A stretch of 26,105 bases of DNA from UMGS1696 sp964430105 (GCA_964430105.1 CAYSEF010000027.1:1-26105); one strand, 5' to 3'; shown: positions 1 to 6,819, numbered from the stretch's first letter. Notes: generated by a model not told the origin, from the letters alone. Translations and numbers: made by a program.

Positions 1-2
1 AT

Positions 3-1688
3 GAAATCCAGAATCAGCAGTTTTCCGATATGGACGAAGATGCGGGTATTGCAGAATGGCTGTCCGAATTCTCCATCTGGGATAATGAAAATGAGGAAGA
101 GATCAAACTTAACGATATCCAGCGGCACGACCTCAATCTAATGCTGCAGAAGCGGTACGGTCTTCTCCAATGGGAACAGGGCAGCGGCAAAACCCTTGCA
201 GGCATTGCATACGGTATGTACAGAATGGAGAGGGAGCATATTCACCATACCTGGGTGGTATCTTCCGCAATCTCCATCCGCAACAACTGGGATGTGGTGC
301 TGACAAACTATGAACTGCCTTATGTCATGGTGGAGAGGCTGTCGGATCTGGAGTACATCCAGCCCGGATGCTTTGTCCTGATAACACTGAACAAGGTTTG
401 CTTCTACCGTAAACAACTCAAAAGATGGATTCGGATGCACAACCAGAAGATCTGTCTTGTGTTTGATGAAAGCGATGAGATCTCCAACAATTCCAGTGTG
501 AGAACCAAGGCAATGCTGGACTGCTTCCGCCGATGCAGAACCAAACTGCTGACAACGGGAACCAGTACGCGGAATAATATCTCCGAATTTGCACCGCAGC
601 TTGAACTGATGTACAACAACTCATTCAATATGCTCTCGTGGAGTCCGTTGATCTATCACTTCGATAAAGATGCGGAATGTATCACCGAGGATTACAACGA
701 CTACTACGGTGAGCCGATCCCGGCATACAAGAAAGGGTATTCGTTATTCTCAGCCTCACATCTTCCCGAAAAGGTTACGGTGTTTGGTATCGGACAGCGT
801 ACACAGGATATTTACAATGCTGACACGCTCAGTACCATACTCGGCAAGACTGTGATTACCCGAACCTTTGAAGAGGTGGCAGGCAAGGACATCAAGCGAA
901 TCCATCAGGTACCACTGCAGTTCTCGGAGGAAGAGAGGGCAGTCTATCAGATCGCTATGGAAGAGTTCAACCGTGTGCGTGAGGAATATTTCAGCTCAAC
1001 CGGTAATTCCCGCAAGGACTCCATGATGCGTCTTATCCAGCAGATCACTCTGTTGCTTCGTGTCAGCGCGGCTCCTAATACCATGAACGAGTTTACCGGC
1101 GATTCGGTTGTGAAGATCGACGCAGTGGCGGATATGGTAGAGGAGTGGGCGGACGAGATCGTTGCCATCGGTGTACGGCATAAGAATGTGCTTGCGGTGT
1201 ATAAGACAGTTCTGCAGGAGCGATTCCCCGACCGCAAAATATTCGTGGTAACCGGTGAGATGAGCTTTGCCAAGCGGCGAGCACTCAGAAAGACCTTAAA
1301 GGAAAGTGGAAACGGCATTCTGCTCTGTACACAGCAGAGTTTGCCGTCCTCGGTAAACTTCGAATATGTCAACAAGATCATCATTCCGGAACTGCATTAC
1401 AACAATGCTCGTATGAGCCAGTTCTATATGCGGTTTATCCGTTACACGTCTACGGAATGGAAGGACATATATTTCGTCACCTATGCAGGCAGCATTGAAT
1501 CCAATCTGATGCAGATGGTACTGGCGAAAGAGAAGATCAATATGTTCATGAAGGGACAGGATGCGGATTTGGATGAGATCTACGACAAGTTCGGCGTGGA
1601 CTACGACTTGCTTTCTCTGCTTATGCGGCGTGAGCAGGATGAGGAAGGGCATTTCCATATTCGCTGGGGTCAGCAGAAGATAGCGTGA
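3..1688 (+). CDS. SNF2-like superfamily 2 helicase/ATPase, 5' end outside window
   Basis: The reading frame is already open at base 3, so this is the C-terminal part of a longer protein; the first ATG (base 30) need not be the start. Counting from that ATG, Walker A WEQGSGKT is at about 48-55, the Walker B/DEAH-like box DESDE at 146-150 and a motif III-like TTGTSTRN at 175-182. A C-terminal helicase half carries a motif V/VI-like stretch near 440-475 with conserved arginines (MRFIR). This is the order of SNF2-type DNA-dependent ATPases. Such proteins are common in integrative and conjugative elements of Firmicutes, often as the C-terminal part of very large methylase/helicase proteins; I infer that setting from the recombinases downstream. 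The motor probably translocates on or remodels DNA. The ATPase assignment is firm, the biological role is not. Confidence 0.8.
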   Translation, partial: EIQNQQFSDMDEDAGIAEWLSEFSIWDNENEEEIKLNDIQRHDLNLMLQKRYGLLQWEQGSGKTLAGIAYGMYRMEREHIHHTWVVSSAISIRNNWDVVLTNYELPYVMVERLSDLEYIQPGCFVLITLNKVCFYRKQLKRWIRMHNQKICLVFDESDEISNNSSVRTKAMLDCFRRCRTKLLTTGTSTRNNISEFAPQLELMYNNSFNMLSWSPLIYHFDKDAECITEDYNDYYGEPIPAYKKGYSLFSASHLPEKVTVFGIGQRTQDIYNADTLSTILGKTVITRTFEEVAGKDIKRIHQVPLQFSEEERAVYQIAMEEFNRVREEYFSSTGNSRKDSMMRLIQQITLLLRVSAAPNTMNEFTGDSVVKIDAVADMVEEWADEIVAIGVRHKNVLAVYKTVLQERFPDRKIFVVTGEMSFAKRRALRKTLKESGNGILLCTQQSLPSSVNFEYVNKIIIPELHYNNARMSQFYMRFIRYTSTEWKDIYFVTYAGSIESNLMQMVLAKEKINMFMKGQDADLDEIYDKFGVDYDLLSLLMRREQDEEGHFHIRWGQQKIA

Positions 1689-1697
1689 TCGACAGCA

Positions 1698-1734
1698 TTA
1701 TCAAACAATGGATTGTCAAACGGTCGTTTGATAA
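1698..1734. repeat. Cluster of TTATCAAAC-type half-sites with a 22-bp near-palindrome
   Basis: Two direct half-sites, TTATCAAAC (1698-1706) and TTGTCAAAC (1713-1721), are followed by the inverted half-site CGTTTGATAA (1725-1734). The last two form a 22-bp near-perfect palindrome around a GT core (1723-1724). It sits just after the helicase stop codon. No T-run follows, so it is a poor Rho-independent terminator. An operator or a serine-recombinase binding site fits better, but the ligand is unknown. Confidence 0.45.
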
Positions 1735-1773
1735 TGTTGCTGTTTCATCAAATCTAAACGTTACATTTAAGAC

Positions 1774-1802
1774 TTGAATGAAAAAGAAAAGTATGCTATA
1801 CT
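1774..1802 (+). promoter_or_regulatory. Sigma-70-type promoter of the HipA-like gene
   Basis: TTGAAT (1774-1779), a 17-bp spacer and TATACT (1797-1802) make a good housekeeping promoter about 75 bases upstream of the HipA-like start codon. The -10 box lies inside the left arm of the inverted repeat described next. Confidence 0.65.
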
Positions 1803-1863
1803 TATAAATAAGACACATTACTGAATGCAGTACAGTAAGTGACCATTGTATAGCATACTTTTC
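1786..1863. promoter_or_regulatory. Perfect 16-bp inverted repeat, likely operator pair
   Basis: GAAAAGTATGCTATAC (1786-1801) and its exact reverse complement (1848-1863) are separated by 46 bases. Each arm contains a small dyad, GTAT-N3-ATAC. The left arm covers the promoter -10 box, and the right arm ends directly before the AAGGAGG ribosome site at 1866-1872. This placement suits a repressor that binds both copies; alternatively the arms form a long hairpin in the 5' leader that sequesters translation. Confidence 0.6.
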
Positions 1864-1878
1864 GGAAGGAGGACGCAG

Positions 1879-2859
1879 ATGACATATATACTCATGCACC
1901 AAAAGATTCCCGTGGTGGAACTGGAGCTGGATGATACTTCTTGTGTAATTATCAGTATAAACGAAGTGATGAATCCGAAGCATCTGCCGGTTGGCGTTAC
2001 GGCGAAGAATAATGTGGTCGACAAGCTTGCACTGACTCGCTGGTGGCGCAGACGTGCTATACCTGCAAGCCGTGACGGACTCAGACAGGCACTTGACGAA
2101 CTTGATGTTGCACTCCCCGAAATCCTTCTGGAAAAGTGTTATGGTTTATCTCTCTCTGATCAGTATTGGATCTGTCCCAAAGACAGCAATCTGAAGTGGG
2201 AGGACATCAACTTTTTTGATAATCCATTTTCGGAAGATGTGGGCAATATCCTTCTTGGTCATGCGTCAAGCAGTGATACACTCAGTCTAGTTTCCCCGGA
2301 CAACTCTTCTGACGGCTGGCTGAAAAAGAAATGGTCGATCATAGACGGAAAACGGTGTCTGTTCAAATGCGGAAGCGGTGCTTTCCAGCAGGAGCCTTAC
2401 AATGAAGTGATTGCAGCATCCATTATGAAACGGCTGCAGATACCTCATGTTGATTACAGTGTGACGATCCAAAAGGATAAGCCGTATTCTGTGTGCGAGG
2501 ACTTTATAACAGCGGATACCGAACTGATTTCCGCACAGCATTTGATGGAGTCGAGAAAGAAACCGAATCATCTGACGAAGTATCAGCATTTTATAGAATG
2601 CTGCGAATCCGTAGGAATTAAGGGAGTAACCGATTTCCTTGACAGACTGCTGACAGTTGATTTCCTCATTGCCAACGAAGATCGTCATTTCAANNNNNNN
2701 NNNNNNNNNNNNNNNNNNNNNNNNNNNNNNNNNNNNNNNNNNNNNNNNNNNNNNNNNNNNNNNNNNNNNNNNNNNNNNNNNNNNNNNNNNNNNCGCCGTG
2801 AAGTGCTCTGTGATGCTTTGGATAGCCGTGTACAGATGCTCAAAGAAATAACGAAATAG
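1879..2859 (+). CDS. HipA-like serine/threonine kinase, interrupted by assembly gap
   Basis: ATG 1879 is chosen because AAGGAGG (1866-1872) lies six bases upstream. Visible residues include an SPDNSSDGWLKKKW stretch at 139-152, comparable to the HipA nucleotide loop, a likely ATP-binding lysine in LFKCG near 163, and the hallmark NEDRH at 266-270, matching the HipA catalytic N-x-D-R-H. Immediately after this the sequence is replaced by 100 N; only RREVLCDALD and the last residues follow to the TAG. The rest of the kinase C-lobe must lie in the gap, whose true length is unknown, so the frame across it is not assured. HipA-family kinases phosphorylate substrates such as glutamyl-tRNA synthetase and normally pair with a HipB DNA-binding antitoxin. 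No hipB-like gene is adjacent; the nearest XRE gene is leftward at 3833-4165. Its substrate cannot be told from sequence. Confidence 0.75.
   Translation: MTYILMHQKIPVVELELDDTSCVIISINEVMNPKHLPVGVTAKNNVVDKLALTRWWRRRAIPASRDGLRQALDELDVALPEILLEKCYGLSLSDQYWICPKDSNLKWEDINFFDNPFSEDVGNILLGHASSSDTLSLVSPDNSSDGWLKKKWSIIDGKRCLFKCGSGAFQQEPYNEVIAASIMKRLQIPHVDYSVTIQKDKPYSVCEDFITADTELISAQHLMESRKKPNHLTKYQHFIECCESVGIKGVTDFLDRLLTVDFLIANEDRHFXXXXXXXXXXXXXXXXXXXXXXXXXXXXXXXXXXRREVLCDALDSRVQMLKEITK
2694..2793. other. Assembly gap (100 N)
   Basis: Exactly 100 consecutive N, the conventional placeholder for a scaffold gap of unknown length. It cuts the HipA-like gene right after its catalytic motif, so genes or repeats could be hidden here. 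Confidence 0.98.
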
Positions 2860-2888
2860 TGTGTGGTAAATGCTGCACAAACAAAGAG

Positions 2889-2918
2889 AACCTCGGAAGA
2901 AACATTCCGGGGTTTTCT
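2889..2918 (+). terminator. Rho-independent terminator of the HipA-like gene
   Basis: AACCTCGGAA (2889-2898) pairs with TTCCGGGGTT (2905-2914) across a six-base loop with one G-U pair. A short T-rich tail follows, 30 bases after the stop codon. Confidence 0.75.
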
Positions 2919-2998
2919 ATATTCAGAATCTTATTGTATGATGAATAATCTGGTAAATATACGGTTGAAAAATAATATATTCGAAAATGGAGGTGACT

Positions 2999-3619
2999 AT
3001 GAGCAGTACATTGTATGGATATGTCCGTGTTTCCTCCCAGGATCAAAACGAAGACCGACAGCTGATTGAAATGGAAAGAGTCGGTATTCCAAAGAATAAT
3101 ATTTATATAGATAAGCAGTCCGGAATAGACTTCAACAGACCTAAATACAAGAAGCTGATTCGCAGACTGCAGGAAGGAGATGTGCTGTATATTCTGAGCA
3201 TTGACAGGCTCGGTAGAAATTATGAGGAAATACTGAATCAATGGCGTCTTATTACGAAAGACGTGAAGGTTGATGTGGTTGTGAGCGATATGCCGCTTCT
3301 GGATACCAGACGAGATAAAAATCTGTTGGGAACATTCATCAGCGATATGGTCCTTCAGTTATTATCTTTCGTGGCACAGAATGAACGTGAGAACATCAAG
3401 AAGCGACAGGCTAAGGGAATTGCTGCAGCAAAAGCTCGTGGTGTGAAGTTTGGGCGGCCGGTAAAAGGTGTATCCGATGAGTTCGCAAATGAAGTGGCAC
3501 GTTGGAATAAAGGCGAGTTGAGCATGGAAGATTTGCTGAAGAAATACGGAATCAGCCAATCTACATTTTACAGGCGTGTCCGCGAAATGGAAGCCGGTAA
3601 AAAGAAAAGGGGACATTAA
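2999..3619 (+). CDS. Small serine recombinase (resolvase/invertase family), copy A
   Basis: A 206-residue protein of Hin/Pin/Tn3-resolvase size. ATG 2999 is chosen because GGAGGTG (2989-2995) is correctly spaced; the in-frame ATG at 2987 lies in that site. The N-terminal catalytic domain has YGYVRVSS with Ser12 as the expected nucleophile and Arg10, and SIDRLGR (67-73) with the two conserved arginines. A long E-helix follows around 115-140, and a C-terminal helix-turn-helix around 176-197 (ISQSTFYRRV). These enzymes cut both strands with a 5'-phosphoserine link at a 2-bp core and either invert or resolve DNA. Copy B downstream is close in sequence throughout. A weak TTGTAT-18-TATACG promoter may lie at 2934-2963. 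Inversion versus resolution cannot be decided from the protein alone. Confidence 0.92.
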   Translation: MSSTLYGYVRVSSQDQNEDRQLIEMERVGIPKNNIYIDKQSGIDFNRPKYKKLIRRLQEGDVLYILSIDRLGRNYEEILNQWRLITKDVKVDVVVSDMPLLDTRRDKNLLGTFISDMVLQLLSFVAQNERENIKKRQAKGIAAAKARGVKFGRPVKGVSDEFANEVARWNKGELSMEDLLKKYGISQSTFYRRVREMEAGKKKRGH

Positions 3620-3626
3620 TATTTAC

Positions 3627-3660
3627 GAAAAGACCATCTCAAATATGGGGTGGTTTTTTC
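3627..3660 (+). terminator. Rho-independent terminator after recombinase A
   Basis: ACCATCTC pairs with GGGGTGGT across an AAATAT loop (with G-U pairs), followed directly by TTTTTTC. It starts within 15 bases of the recombinase A stop codon. Confidence 0.8.
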
Positions 3661-3788
3661 TATGGAAATAATTCAATGCATACCAAGTAGATTATTGGGT
3701 TAAAGATTCATTGTTAAACAATTAGATTCGATATTTAACAATTAGTAACTTACATATACACAGGTAAATGATATAATTATTTCGTAAA

Positions 3789-3824
3789 CAAAAAACCGTA
3801 TGCACCACACCTGGCATACAGTTT
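3789..3824 (-). terminator. Rho-independent terminator of the XRE gene
   Basis: Read leftward, AAACTGTATGC pairs with GCATACGGTTT (one G-U pair) across a ten-base loop and ends in a T-run. It lies just beyond the stop codon of the leftward XRE gene. The stretch 3661-3788 to its left holds only a short direct repeat (TTAAACAATTAG, TTTAACAATTAG) and no gene. Confidence 0.8.
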
Positions 3825-3832
3825 ATGTTCAA

Positions 3833-4165
3833 TTATATAGAATTTGTCTCCTGTTGTATCATGAGTTCGACGAGTTGTAAAATGCGTTGTCTGGATTCAG
3901 GAGTGAGAGACGCCAGTTTTTCAGAGAGTATTGATTCTTTATATGCAGTAGAGCTTGTCAGTACATCGCAGAAAATTGCATCAGCAGATACGCCAAGCGT
4001 ATTGATAATGGTGATCAGTTTTTCGTACCGTGGAAATGTGATGCCACGTTCGACTGTCGAGATATAGCCGGAAGCAAGTCCGGTCTTCTCTGCAAATTCT
4101 TCTTGTGTTAATCCGAGTTTTTCTCGATACTGTTTGATGCGTTTACCTACTCTTTTATCTATCAT
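3833..4165 (-). CDS. XRE-family helix-turn-helix repressor
   Basis: A roughly 110-residue single-domain regulator. The N-terminal HTH is clear: GLTQEEFAEKTGLASGYIS followed by VERGITFPRYEKLITIINTLGVS, the usual XRE five-helix pattern. The C-terminal 40 residues are a helical tail (SEKLASLTPESRQRILQLVE), as in many phage- and element-borne repressors. ATG at 4165 is 12 bases from the AAAGGAG site; a GTG at 4174 is only three bases from it, so the start is uncertain by three codons. The gene lies leftward between two rightward recombinase genes, which suggests it controls their divergent promoter region. It could also be the missing partner of the HipA-like kinase, but distance and orientation make that weak. 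Confidence 0.85.
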   Translation of the reverse strand: MIDKRVGKRIKQYREKLGLTQEEFAEKTGLASGYISTVERGITFPRYEKLITIINTLGVSADAIFCDVLTSSTAYKESILSEKLASLTPESRQRILQLVELMIQQETNSI

Positions 4166-4211
4166 TATATCCACACTCTCCTTTCGTTGAATTACTCAGT
4201 CTTTAATATAG

Positions 4212-4240
4212 ATTATAATATGAAAAGACCGATTTATACA
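4212..4240 (-). promoter_or_regulatory. Likely promoter of the XRE gene
   Basis: On the minus strand TGTATA (4240-4235), a 17-bp spacer and a consensus TATAAT (4217-4212) lie about 45 bases upstream of the start codon. The remaining 170 bases up to recombinase B show no other clear site. Confidence 0.5.
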
Positions 4241-4410
4241 GATGTGCTAACAGTGGAAGTCGCTGTTATACCGTGAATACATGATGTAGATAATGACAAA
4301 ACAACCGGCAGATTCATTTCCGTGATTACAAACAAAATGTGGTGCAAATTTTTGTGTATTATGTATGCGCCTTCATATGGGAGATATAGTTCTTGCATAG
4401 GAGGATGTAT

Positions 4411-5013
4411 ATGAGCATTTCGTATGGTTATGTCAGAGTGTCATCATTGGATCAGAACGAAGATCGTCAGCTTCTAGCAATGAAAAACATCGGAATTGAA
4501 GAACAACATATTTATGTGGATAAGCTGTCAGGGAAGAATTTCGACAGACCAAATTATAAACGTTTGGTCAAGCGGTTAAAAGAAGGCGATATCATATATG
4601 TTCTCAGTATTGACAGGCTTGGACGGAATTACGAAGAAATACAAAATCAGTGGAGATATATCACAAAAGAGAAGAAGGCTGATATAGTGGTCATTGATAT
4701 GCCATTGCTGGATACAAGACGGGACAAGGATCTGATAGGAACGCTCATCAGCGATATAGTTTTACAGATTTTATCCTTTGTGGCTGAAAGCGAAAGACGC
4801 AGTATTCGAGAACGTCAGTCTGCGGGTATTGCGGCGGCAAAATTGCGTGGTGTCAGATTTGGACGTCCTATCAAAGAACTGCCTGACGAATTTCTGGACG
4901 ATATGCAGCAAAGGAAAGCAGGGAAGGCAACAATGCACATGGTTCTGCAGAAATACAATATATCCAGAGCTACACTGTACCGCAGGGTGAAAATGGTGAA
5001 CAAGAGCATGTAA
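4411..5013 (+). CDS. Small serine recombinase (resolvase/invertase family), copy B
   Basis: A 200-residue paralogue of copy A, sharing long identical blocks such as DQNEDRQL, LSIDRLGRNYEEI, DMPLLDTRRDK and RRV near the end. ATG 4411 has AGGAGG (4399-4404) six bases upstream; ATG 4405 is too close to that site. Ser11 is the expected nucleophile, Arg9, Arg69 and Arg72 are in place, and the C-terminal helix-turn-helix (ISRATLYRRV) is intact, so the enzyme should be active. The gene ends 81 bases before the first of two inverted hix-like sites that flank a short promoter-bearing segment, making it the prime candidate for the enzyme acting there. The family also includes resolvases, so an alternative role is dimer or cointegrate resolution of a mobile element. 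Confidence 0.92.
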   Translation: MSISYGYVRVSSLDQNEDRQLLAMKNIGIEEQHIYVDKLSGKNFDRPNYKRLVKRLKEGDIIYVLSIDRLGRNYEEIQNQWRYITKEKKADIVVIDMPLLDTRRDKDLIGTLISDIVLQILSFVAESERRSIRERQSAGIAAAKLRGVRFGRPIKELPDEFLDDMQQRKAGKATMHMVLQKYNISRATLYRRVKMVNKSM

Positions 5014-5017
5014 TTTG

Positions 5018-5087
5018 TTACTGTCCATAATCCGGGGATGTCTGTAAGAAATTTCCCATACTACTGTCCAATTTATGGGGGACAGTA
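5018..5087. repeat. Repeated TACTGTCC motif with hairpin
   Basis: TACTGTCC occurs at about 5018-5025 and again at 5062-5069. The second copy pairs perfectly with GGACAGTA (5080-5087) across a ten-base loop. No T-run follows, so it is not a standard terminator. It lies between recombinase B and the hix-like segment and could be an accessory recombination site or a transcript-processing hairpin. Confidence 0.45.
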
Positions 5088-5094
5088 TACAGTC

Positions 5095-5114
5095 TCAAAA
5101 AGTCTACCTTTTGA
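5095..5114 (+). repeat. Left hix-like site of a possible invertible segment
   Basis: TCAAAAAGTCTACCTTTTGA is an imperfect 20-bp palindrome: TCAAAA against TTTTGA, GT against AC, around the two-base core CT (5104-5105). Hin-type crossover sites have the same build, with half-sites ATCAAAAACC around a 2-bp core. The inner 16 bases (5099-5114) recur exactly, inverted, at 5233-5248. Confidence 0.6.
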
Positions 5115-5136
5115 CAAACTTTTTTCTGAACATTTT

Positions 5137-5167
5137 GACACAAAGTTTTCGTTAAAGTGTCTATAAT
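5137..5167 (+). promoter_or_regulatory. Regulated promoter candidate inside the bounded segment
   Basis: A consensus TATAAT (5162-5167) is preceded by the dyad GACAC (5137-5141)/GTGTC (5157-5161). The nearby TTGACA (5135-5140) is 21 bases from the -10 box, too far for normal use, so the dyad may bind an activator. It points toward the sigma gene in the present orientation. Confidence 0.4.
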
Positions 5168-5210
5168 TAAATAGAGTGTAGAATTTGATTTAAGGTGAAG
5201 ATGATGAAGT

Positions 5211-5232
5211 GACAGCATAAATCTCTGCTGTC
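5211..5232. repeat. Short hairpin inside the bounded segment
   Basis: GACAGCA (5211-5217) pairs with TGCTGTC (5226-5232) across an eight-base loop, directly next to the right hix-like site. Confidence 0.5.
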
Positions 5233-5252
5233 TCAAAAGGTAGACTTTCATT
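5233..5252 (-). repeat. Right hix-like site of a possible invertible segment
   Basis: The first 16 bases, TCAAAAGGTAGACTTT (5233-5248), are the exact reverse complement of the left site, with core AG (5242-5243), the inverse of CT. The outer four bases diverge from the palindrome. Inverted orientation of asymmetric cores is what permits inversion rather than deletion. Confidence 0.55.
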
Positions 5253-5262
5253 GGAAATAATC

Positions 5263-5291
5263 TTGAAGAAAATAGCGACATATGGTATAAT
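5263..5291 (+). promoter_or_regulatory. Promoter of the ECF sigma gene
   Basis: TTGAAG (5263-5268), a 17-bp spacer and an extended TGGTATAAT whose TATAAT is at 5286-5291. It lies outside the inverted sites, about 30 bases upstream of the sigma ribosome site, so the sigma gene probably has basal transcription in either orientation. Confidence 0.65.
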
Positions 5292-5328
5292 TTATATACA
5301 TGAACATAAGCAAGGAGATGTTGGATTG

Positions 5329-5910
5329 ATGTTTTATATTACTTTGGTGACCCTGGACGAAGAGAATCAGGATTTTGTCTCCGAATTATATGAAAAACAC
5401 AAGAAGAAAATGTATGAACTTGCATATTCAATCCTTAAAAATCGGCATGATGCCGAGGAGATCGTCGATGAGGTAATGATCAATGTAATAAATAACGTTG
5501 AAAAGTTTGTGCAATCCGACGGAAATGGAATCCTTGCTCAGCTTGTCATATATACTAGAAACGCAGCTATCAATCTTTATAACTCCAAGAAGAGACGTGC
5601 CACTCATGAGGTATCTTATACTTACATCAACGAAGAAGGGGAGTACGAAGATATTGAGATTGAGGATGTTTCTTCCGGTATCGACGATGTACTTATCAGT
5701 AAAGAGAATTCTGAGATAGTAGCAAAATATCTTAAAGAGCTTACACAGGAACAGCAGGATGTTATCATGCTGGTATTTGTGTTGGGGTATTCCAATGTGG
5801 AAGCTGCAAAGGTGTTAGGAATCAGTCCGAATGCGGTTGGTATGCGTTTGTATAAAGCAAAGAAGAGATTGTTAGAGATAGGAGGCGATGAATTACGTGA
5901 GCATGTCTAA
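5329..5910 (+). CDS. ECF-type RNA polymerase sigma factor
   Basis: A 193-residue sigma factor. ATG 5329 follows AAGGAGA (5312-5318) at about ten bases; in-frame codons back to 5251 overlap the promoter and are not used. Region 2 is seen near 15-85, with AYSILKNRHDAEEIVDEV and a following basic NAAINLYNSKKRR. Region 4 is at the C-terminus, with LTQEQQDVIMLVFVLGYSNVEAAKVLGIS and AVGMRLYKAKKRL as its recognition helix part. There is no region 1 or 3, as expected for the ECF class. The 3' end overlaps the anti-sigma gene, so the two form an operon closed by the terminator at 6633. Likely targets, by position and a shared promoter motif, are the two cassettes starting at 6672 and 9841; this is inference. 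Confidence 0.88.
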   Translation: MFYITLVTLDEENQDFVSELYEKHKKKMYELAYSILKNRHDAEEIVDEVMINVINNVEKFVQSDGNGILAQLVIYTRNAAINLYNSKKRRATHEVSYTYINEEGEYEDIEIEDVSSGIDDVLISKENSEIVAKYLKELTQEQQDVIMLVFVLGYSNVEAAKVLGISPNAVGMRLYKAKKRLLEIGGDELREHV

Positions 5911-6595
5911 AGGAAATAGTAATCTGGACGCACTGATTGTATCTGCGGCTCATGTTCTTGTTGATGATGCTGCAGAATATATGCGCTCCATTGATACATC
6001 CGAGACTGTCATCTCAAAGAGCTTGGATAAACGAGTTCACAGAAAGATAAGAAAACACAAAAGAGATCGCTGGTGGAATAGTGTACCGGTGACTTGTAAG
6101 AAAGTGGTTGCGGCAATTATGGTATTCTGCACAATCTCATTTGCCATGAGCATGAGTGTGGAAGCGGTTCGTGAAGAAGTATGGAATACTAAACTTGAAT
6201 GGTATGATAAGTTTGTTGCGGTATTTTATGTGACGGAGAAAACTCCGCCCAGTGTTATTGAGGAGTATCGAGAACCGACGCTGCAGTTGGCTGGAGCGGA
6301 TAAACAAGTGATATTGCAAAATGATATGGATTATTGCCTTATTTATACTGTAGATGACGTGAAGATGATGACATATCAACAAAGACTAATAACAAATCAC
6401 TCATCGGACTTAGATAGCGAGAGTTGTGAAGTGACGAATATTAGTATTCACGAGTATAATGCTCAGCTCTTTGTTTATAGTGATGGTACACGAACATTAA
6501 CTTGGCATGATGATGAATATGCATATATTATAACAATAAATTCAACGGCAGTTGACACAAATGAATTATTGGATATTGCTGAATCTATTAAGTAG
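5888..6595 (+). CDS. Membrane anti-sigma factor (DUF4367-like C-terminus)
   Basis: About 235 residues: a charged cytoplasmic N-terminal region of around 70, one membrane segment near 75-95 (KKVVAAIMVFCTISFAMSMS), and an outside domain whose end (GTRTLTWHDDEYAYIITINS) fits the DUF4367 pattern found after anti-sigma domains. It overlaps the sigma gene by 23 bases. The start is uncertain: AGGAGG (5880-5885) is only two bases from ATG 5888, but eleven from GTG 5897 and seventeen from ATG 5903. The family holds its partner sigma at the membrane until an outside signal releases it. The signal is unknown. It ends with TAG, showing TAG is a true stop codon in this genome. Confidence 0.75.
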   Translation: MNYVSMSKGNSNLDALIVSAAHVLVDDAAEYMRSIDTSETVISKSLDKRVHRKIRKHKRDRWWNSVPVTCKKVVAAIMVFCTISFAMSMSVEAVREEVWNTKLEWYDKFVAVFYVTEKTPPSVIEEYREPTLQLAGADKQVILQNDMDYCLIYTVDDVKMMTYQQRLITNHSSDLDSESCEVTNISIHEYNAQLFVYSDGTRTLTWHDDEYAYIITINSTAVDTNELLDIAESIK

Positions 6596-6632
6596 GAACT
6601 GGCTCTAATATAGTATCAGAGTATATTTTATG

Positions 6633-6667
6633 AAAAAATCTTGTGAAAGCACAAGATTTTTTCTTTT
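6633..6667 (+). terminator. Strong Rho-independent terminator of the sigma operon
   Basis: AAAAAATCTTGTG (6633-6645) and its perfect complement (6650-6662) across an AAAG loop, then TTCTTTT. The A-run on the left makes it potentially bidirectional. Confidence 0.9.
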
Positions 6668-6670
6668 CGA

Positions 6671-6702
6671 GGAAAATGAAACGTAATTTACAGATGTTAT
6701 AT
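6671..6702 (+). promoter_or_regulatory. ECF-type promoter motif of cassette 1
   Basis: TGAAAC (6677-6682), 12 bases, then TGTTAT (6695-6700), preceded by GGAAAA. The same motif with identical spacing stands at 9845-9868 before cassette 2. TGAAAC is a classic ECF -35 element, known for example from the SigW group. It begins directly after the sigma operon terminator. Confidence 0.55.
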
Positions 6703-6819
6703 TTATCAAGGGGAAAGATGAGGAGGTGTTTATTTACTGTAGGATTGATGGTAAAACGGATATACCAAGTATATTTAACCCCAATATGCATATGGTAGCC
6801 ATTGACGAAAGGATTAGAT

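Noticed and set aside
5135..5167. TTGACA plus TATAAT as an ordinary promoter
   Set aside because: The spacer is 21 bases, too long for normal sigma-70 use; kept only as a regulated candidate because of the GACAC/GTGTC dyad.
5099..5248. The 150-bp inverted-repeat unit as a MITE (miniature transposable element)
   Set aside because: Not fully excluded. The arms have internal palindromes with a 2-bp core and no clear target-site duplication flanks them, and a recombinase gene is adjacent. An invertible segment fits better; a genome-wide copy count would decide.
5251..5328. Longer start for the first sigma factor
   Set aside because: These codons overlap the promoter (5263-5291); ATG 5329 has the only good ribosome site.
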